From the NCBI GenBank assembly GCA_000711775.1, contig ARYC01000083.1, forward strand, positions 62,001-126,000: a stretch of 64,000 bases of DNA, written 5' to 3'. Origin of the DNA: Oxytricha trifallax. Taxonomy: Eukaryota; Ciliophora; Spirotrichea; Sporadotrichida; Oxytrichidae. Position 1 is the first letter of the stretch. Every line of letters starts with the position of its first letter. Below, piece by piece: positions 57,442-64,000 of this stretch. The notes beneath the pieces are model-generated. The model was not told the origin of the DNA, ran no database searches, and worked only from the letters and a program-made list of their open reading frames with translations. Both the position numbers and the translations under genes were made by a program.

Positions 57442-58065
57442 GGGATGGTACATGTCTCAAACCCCCCCCCCCACTTGTTTTATAGTAAAAATAAAACAAA
57501 AATTTCTTACTATCCTAATTTGGGTCGAAAATCACGAATTTAATAATTAAAAAACTTTTTGATGACACTCTGACTTTGAAAAATTTATCGAGTTATTTAT
57601 TATATTCAAAATATAAATAGTTAATTTATGATAATCTTTTAATTATTTTTTCTCCAACAACTTTAACTTCTTAACTTATAATTTCAATAGTACATAAAAT
57701 GTAGTCTTTTTAAAATATAATTAAGATATAATAAAATGAATAATCATTTATTTTATGAATAATAATGTTTTTTTACTCCAAATATCATAATATATTGTCA
57801 ACAAGTTACAGTACAAATAAATTTATAAGTAAAAATTTGAAAGTTATTAGAGGAAGATCACAAAACATTATCTTAAATGAACTATCTTATTTTTGTAATA
57901 ATGATAATCCGATAATTTTTTCAAAATACCATTACCTCAGAGTGTTTCCAAAATTTTTTTTAATTATTAAATTCATGATTTTTGACCCACAGATTGTTTT
58001 GTAAGAAAATTACTGTTTTTAATTTTACTATAATAAAAGTGGGAGGTGTGAGACAGGTACCCCTC
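57442..58065. mobile_element. MITE-like element with C-rich inverted ends
   Basis: Left GGGATGGTACATGTCTCAAAC, C-run, then CACTTGTTTTATAGTAA; right TTACTATAATAAAAGTGGGA then GGTGTGAGACAGGTACCCC. These are inverted copies of about 45 bp. The interior ORF (57765-58004) has no coding character. No target duplication was identified. Confidence 0.75.
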
Positions 58066-58429
58066 AATTATTTTAATATAAACTCCTATTATTAGATGGT
58101 AAGCTTCGTATTTAATATTTTATGTATATTTATTATTTCTTTTTTTTAATTAAGAAATAAAATTATGACTAAGAGTTTTATTGAAATTAAATTACTTATT
58201 ACTTCGAATATTAATTTTTAGCAATAGTCATACTAAATTATAAAATATTATTTATATTCTATATCAAATATAAAACTAATTTAATTCAATTTACTTTAAT
58301 CATTCTAATTAAGAATAAAACTGATGAATGTAAGAATTTATTATGATGAATAATTATTAACAGTAATCAATATAAATAAGAATAAATTTTGATAGTACGC
58401 TTCGAATTGAAATTATAAAAATTTCCTTC

Positions 58430-59100
58430 CTTTCTCGTCCAAATATGTTTACATCTAAGATTCTCATTTTCTTACAAGTTTCCATAATTTTCTAAATATC
58501 TGGTTCTTGTAAGCCTTCTAGTTAGTTCTAATAAAGGTTTTTTTCTTCTAATTCATTTTCAGGCATTTTTCATAGTTCTCGCATAAAGCTTTTAATTATA
58601 ATAGAAATAATATTAAATGTATATTTTAAAAACTTTAAACCCTTGGGGGGTTATATAATAATGTATTAAGACTAATATTTTTAATGAAAACTAAAAGCAC
58701 CAAAAATTTGTTCAATTATTTCATCAAATATCTCAGAGTTACCCAAATTTAATTATTATAGTGTTGCCAATTTAAACCATTCCCATAACATACAAATATT
58801 TGATTTATATATATATTTATATATGTTTATATTTAACAATCATACCTACTAATTCCTTTGATATTGTATTGCAAAAACTTCCAAGTTGTTATTGTTATTA
58901 AGGTAATCTAAAATATCCAAAAGTCCTTCTTCTGTCAAATCATTAGATGAAATGTCAAAGTGATTTAATTTATTCATAATTCCTCAAAATATTGGAGATA
59001 GTTATTTAGCATAGTCATTGCCTAAATTATTTCCTGCGAGGTTAAGGAATTTTAGTTTATCTAGAATTATTAAAGTATCTAATGCATCTAATAAGTAAAT
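58430..59100 (-). pseudogene. LRR family copy 4, repeats
   Basis: Minus-strand fragments NKLNHFDISSNDLTEEGLLD (about 58900-58980) and NELEEKNLYQNQLEGLQE with KKMRILDVNIFG (about 58440-58570) match the repeats of copies 1-3. Several frame changes. The N-terminal block is at 62560-63468. Confidence 0.58.
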
Positions 59101-60892
59101 TACTTAAAATAAAATTCTAAATTATTTTATTCAGATAAAATTATTGTTTGTTAAAAGTAATTGAATTAAGAATAATACTAAGTATCACCCTTTAAGGCAT
59201 TATTAAAATTAAAGATGATTCTGTAATATTTAGATATTAATGCGCTAAGGGTAAGATAAATAATATATCTAATTACTTATCAATCAATAAAATGTATTAA
59301 AAATTAATAACGTTTATTATAACTCATTAAAGTAAATATTTGTACTATTTATTTATACTAATTTTCTTCTTTAAGTTAATTTAAAGAGATGGTTTTAAAT
59401 TGTTTTATAATGGTTTTGTATAATAATTTTAGAGAAACATATTAAGATTTGTTAATAAACCAATATTGATGCTAAAAAATTTAAATTTGCACTTTAAGTA
59501 GACATTACCCTATTTGGGCAAATTATCATCAAAGATTCAAGCTATTAAAAGTTTCTTTAGGTAAATTAATAACATACAAAACTGACAAACTAAGATTTTA
59601 TGTATTAAAAATATAAAAATATTTAAATTATTAAATGGTAAAGGTATAAAATTAAATTTTTCTACTACATTTAAGATAGCTATGGGTTGATAAATTGGTT
59701 GGGTTTTAAAATATTTCGAATTAATGAGGAGAATTCAATTATACTTAAATTCCCTGCATTCATTTTATCATTCTTATGAAATAAAATCAAGAAGAAGGTC
59801 ATTCTCAGTGTAAGAATACTTGAAGAAAGAAATGACGAGATAATTTTCATATTTAACATAGTTTGGGTAAAATAGTAAAGCCCACAATTTAAATTTCCTG
59901 TAGTGGAAAATTCAAAGCATACTAAGACTTCATTTTGAATTAAAAATCTGCGATATCTCTCATTTTTTTAATGCTTTTTTTTAAGGTATGTAATTTTGAA
60001 TTGAGGGAAATGAAATAGTGCGATTGAAGGTTTATCATATTTATTTCTTTTTAAAAACCGCTTCAAAAAATAAAACTTCGATTTTTTCCAATTAAATAGC
60101 TGTCTCTTTCAAGTAAATAGTTATAATTTAATTTTATAAAAGAATATATGAAAAATGTTTGTACTAAACTTAACATATATTTATTCATCTTATAGTAAAT
60201 CATTTTACATTGTTGAGATTATAAAAATATAAATTTTGGGAGAGTTTTATCGAGATTAATTTTTAATATTTAAAGTTTTCGAATTAAAAAGACATAATGA
60301 ATTATTTTAGAGTAATAATTATAGTAAAATAAATGAAATATCGTTAAAAATATCTAAATAATTAATAATAAAATAATGGTTCTAAGATATAATTTAATAA
60401 TTTATATAAATAAATTATTGATAAATTGTTTTAATTTTATTCTAGATCACTATGTTTTGACTTTATGTTTTCAAATATATTAAAATTTAAATAGAATTAT
60501 TCCGTTTATAAATAAGCTTATTTTTATACAGAATGAAAAGAATATATTCTATATTTATACTAAAGACTAGTGCTTACCCTATTATAATATAAATTAATTG
60601 AACTTATTGAATAAATAATAAAAAATAATTCAAAATACCACATCAGTAAGATCCTCAATAATGTTTAAAGGATGTAAAGTATATAAGAAAATATCTATAA
60701 TTACATCATGTAATATATAAAAAAATAAATTTCCTCTTTTCTACCAAAAAGGAGTAATTAGATTTACTGAGGAATACAATTAATTTGGAAAATTATTAAT
60801 AATTAATTTTATATAATAATTAATTAAGTTAGCGTCATCTCAAACCTTAACAAAAATGTATTTATTATATAAATAATTTTAATTTTACTGGA
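59101..60892. other. AT-rich sequence, no gene recognised
   Basis: About 1.8 kb of more than 80 percent A+T. Weak LRR-family-like fragments may exist on the minus strand (copy 4 middle part), but none could be supported. Confidence 0.4.
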
Positions 60893-61007
<115 letters not shown>

Positions 61008-61798
61008 GTTACTTTAGTTATAGACCCCTGCAAAAGATAAATTGAGTTTAATTTCTATAAAAATAAATTTAAAATTTAACTAAAATTGTAGTTAGTTTAT
61101 TTTACAAAAGGGATGAAGTAATCGTCCCATATTTTGTTAGTACAGTTAATTTTGATTATTCTACTTATCAAGTACCACAATTTAGAGCTTTTCACAAAGT
61201 TAGCATCCACGTACTAAATGAATAAAAGTTATATTTTAGAGATATTAAAAATAATGAAGATTTATTGGAGATCTAAGTTATAAAAACATTCTCAACTTAA
61301 GGTAATTTAATTATGTGCAAGTATTTATTATAGGTTATTAATTTAAAAATATTAATTAAGATATTTTTAAATAATGATTTATTACCCTTTCTTTTCTTCA
61401 AGCATCAAGATATGCAAGAGGAAAGCTACAGCCACATAGTATTGTTTTTATATTGACTAGAGAAGCGTCGTAAGCATTCAAGAACTTTTTATGGAAATTG
61501 CCAAGATGAGCCTCAAATTTTGATATTTTTCAGTTTTTCCACTTCATCGTCTTTCTCATAAACACAAAATTAAGATAACATTCCTAAAATAATTATATTT
61601 ATTAATAAATGAATTTTCGAAGTCAAATGCACAACTGCGATATGTAAATAAGCATTAAATCCTATGCCTCAGAAAAAAGAAAAAAGAATGAAGTAAAAAT
61701 TTTATTATTTTAGCTAAATTTACTATTCTTTTTAAATTTTAAAACATAGGACTAAAAAATAAAAATACTCGTGCTTTAAGATAAATTAAGAAATGAAT
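61008..61798. other. AT-rich spacer
   Basis: No gene or repeat recognised between the ATT microsatellite and the MITE at 61807. Confidence 0.4.
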
Positions 61799-61806
61799 GA
61801 AATTTA

Positions 61807-62297
61807 GGGGGGAGGAAGTTTCCTGCACCGGTTTATGATAAAAAAAAATTTTAGGGAAGTTTCCTGCACTCTTTTAAATTTTTTTAATTTTTATTTTTTT
61901 AATTAAATTAATCTTTATTAAAACTATCAACTAACTTCAGGACTAATTTCAACATTTAATTATACTTTAATTTTTTAATCTATAGTCAATATCTCTCTTC
62001 AGATTCCAACAACTCTGACATTTTTCATCTAATATTTATAGGTTCTGTTATAGTAATTCCAAATATTTTATCCAATTTTTATTGAAATTCTGATTGAACT
62101 TTTCTTGTTCTTACCATACCTTTATAATGTTAGACTATATTTTCTTTAACTACTTCAATGATGAGCGATATGCTCTTAATATTTAATGGGTAAAAAAATA
62201 TTAATTTTGTTAATTTATGTCAAATTTATTAAATTTAACATAAAAAAATTAAAGCGTGCAGGAAACTTCCTCGAGTGCAGGAAACTTCCCCCCCCCC
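61807..62297. mobile_element. 491-bp MITE-like element with C-run ends and 8-bp target duplication
   Basis: Left end GGGGGG-AGGAAGTTTCCTGCAC with a second copy GGAAGTTTCCTGCAC about 45 bp inward; right end GTGCAGGAAACTTCC twice, then CCCCCCC. Target duplication GAAATTTA at 61799-61806 and 62298-62305. No ORF. Each terminal unit (GGAAGTTTCC) is itself a near palindrome. Confidence 0.92.
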
Positions 62298-62559
62298 GAA
62301 ATTTATTATATTATAATTCAAAATTTATTAAATAACTACAATAAATTATTTTTTAAAAAAAGTAATGCATACAATATTTATTCAAAAATGCTAAGTTTTA
62401 TAGCCAAATTTCTATAAATTTATTTTATATTTTCTTAGATTAGATTTATAAATATATTGGTTTTATCCCTATTTTTTAATGATTTATTTGTTCAGTTTTT
62501 TAGATTCATGTCAATCTGATGAAACATTTCAAGCATGTAATCCAAATATACATCACCAT

Positions 62560-63468
62560 TTTACATAAATATAATTTTTTCTACAATTATTTCGTTTTCT
62601 TAGCTAAGAATATCTTCCTCAAAATCTTGAGAAACTTATTTTTAATAATTTTTAATTCTTCCGGATCATAATAATCATCTAAAATGAAAATGTGAGTGCC
62701 ATTACATAACACTCATTGTTTTAATTTAGAATATTTTTTAACCAGATAAATACAATGCTGAGTTATAAATTATAAGAACTTTGAAAGTCAGCCACATCGT
62801 TTAATTAAGAGAAATTGTTAAATTTGGTAAAATAAAATTATCATGTTCCTTAAACTCTGGTGGAGCATTTTTCACCATAAAAAATATAGATCTATAGTGT
62901 CATTAAAATTATATTAAATGTAGATTGAATCAAGAGTTCAATATTAAAATTATATAGATCACGAGGAAAAAAATTAATCATAAATTTTTCCTAATAAAAA
63001 CGATAAAAAATTAATAAAGTTCTCTGGCCTATAAAATTTTATATTATTTTTAAATGTCTCCTTTATATATTTTTTTCCCTAATTTTATAATGGTTTATGT
63101 ATTGAAATTTAAAAAATAAACGATTTAACTTAAATAAATTCGAACATCAGAATTCTATAAATTATATCTTGACTCTTAATTAACCCTGCTTATATGTTTA
63201 TAAAACTTAAAGATACTCAAACGTGATTATTTCTTCTGGCCAAGTATCCCAGCCTATTTGTTAAACTCAGATGTAAATGGAAATTTAACTTTTTTAAATA
63301 AGTTTAGTATTGCCCTATAGAATAATTGAAGAAAATATTTTGATTTTTTACTCAGGATCGTAGTAATAAAACTGTTTCATGGCTGTGTTCATAGGTAAAT
63401 TATAAGATGTCATAAGTAACATACTTGTTCTTTATTTAAGGGATCAACCAAGGTAGATTACTTTCCAT
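62560..63468 (-). pseudogene. LRR family copy 4, N-terminal block with frameshift
   Basis: ATG 63468 starts MESNLPWLIPQIKNKYVTYD and continues to HETVLLLRS. A one-base loss relative to copy 1 then creates TGA (CTA CGA TCC TGA). The middle part at about 62560-62700 (DDYYDPEELKIIKNKFLKIL) has the same character as copies 1 and 3. Confidence 0.62.
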
Positions 63469-63786
63469 TTTTAATTATTCTAATTATTATTATATTTAAT
63501 TTAATGAATGAATATTCTTTTTAAATATTAACTTGAAAATACGTGAAAAATTAATATAAATTTTGACTATTTAAAAGCGTCTTATACATTATTTATATAT
63601 TTATTAAAAATAGGTATAATTTTCTTTTAAAAATATAGCTTTCTTGATTTGCTTACTAAATCATCACATTACTTAGTTAAGCTAATAAATTTCACTCTTA
63701 TAGTAAAATTATCTTTATTATCTGCCACTATAATTTATTTGTGAAGGATACCCTCATAAGATATTTCTCTAATTCAGTACGTCATT

Positions 63787-64000
63787 CAAAACCCCAAAAC
63801 AATTTAACTAGATGTTTTTCTGTGATCTTGTTTTTAAATGTATTGTTGGAAATTTTTTGTGTAGCAGAGAAAAAGTAGTTTTTATGTAAATTTTATTTAA
63901 TACCGATGGATCGATTAACACACGAAGATTATGGTTAAGAACTATTAAATTAAAAATAAATATTATTTTTTTGTTAAAATTATATATAATAAGTTATAAA
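63787..64000 (+). mobile_element. Possible element end at window edge: C4A4 word and MITE terminus
   Basis: CAAAACCCCAAAAC at 63787-63800 follows ATT, as at TBE ends, but the inner bases match TBE repeats only weakly. From about 63904 (GATGGATCGATTAACACACG, then GGTTAAGAACTATTAAATTA) the sequence resembles the terminus of the MITE at 29512-29777. The window ends before the other side. Confidence 0.45.

Noticed and set aside
57765-58004. 79-residue ORF
   Set aside because: Inside a MITE-like element; AT-driven composition with no family similarity.

Overview
This window reads as germline (micronuclear) DNA of a spirotrich ciliate of the Oxytricha/Sterkiella/Stylonychia group. Four observations support this. 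(1) Every convincing gene stays open only if TAA and TAG are read as glutamine, and every gene with a clear end stops at TGA. (2) Coding blocks are interrupted by short AT-rich inserts flanked by identical 2-11 bp words (pointers), and removing insert plus one pointer copy restores frame and family alignment; these are internal eliminated sequences (IESs). (3) One gene is scrambled with an inverted block. (4) The window holds three telomere-bearing (TBE) transposons with C4A4 ends, ANT target duplications and the 42-kD, 22-kD and 57-kD genes known from Oxytricha germline DNA. Standard-code ORFs are therefore mostly fragments.

Gene-rich part, about 0.8-28.4 kb, in order: GAS2-domain coiled-coil protein (+), HUS1-like clamp subunit (+), a short coding block (+), kinesin-like motor fragment (+), IQ-motif coiled-coil protein (-), unknown protein (-), OPA3-like protein (-), EF-hand protein (+), roadblock dynein light chain (+), 3' half of glutaryl-CoA dehydrogenase (-), Bax inhibitor-1 (+), 5' half of glutaryl-CoA dehydrogenase (+), small-Tim-like twin CX3C protein (+), enkurin (+), a large Q/N-rich TBC (Rab-GAP) protein (-) and an MFS transporter (-). 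They are unrelated housekeeping and ciliary genes, as expected if each block later becomes its own gene-sized macronuclear chromosome. Conventional introns are 26-99 nt and mostly near 35 nt.

Repeat-rich part, about 28.7-64 kb: four paralogues of one leucine-rich-repeat family lie in tandem on the minus strand (28.8-31.6, 31.8-33.5, 35.0-52.3 and 58.4-63.5 kb). The third and fourth are blown apart by insertions: TBE-A (40583-44628, apparently near-intact), TBE-B (44855-49880, with dead genes), TBE-C (52302-57123, with a nested TBE relic), several long hairpin elements and MITE-like elements with C-rich ends. Spacers are about 80 percent AT with simple repeats. No tRNA, rRNA or CRISPR array was recognised.

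Most notable: the inverted glutaryl-CoA dehydrogenase joined by an 11-bp inverted pointer; TBE-A with all three genes and a tiny intron conserved in other TBE copies; subfamily-specific clusters of palindromes between the divergent TBE genes; 0.5-1.5 kb hairpin elements, one with a 6-bp target duplication; and an undescribed-looking N-terminal module defining the LRR family.
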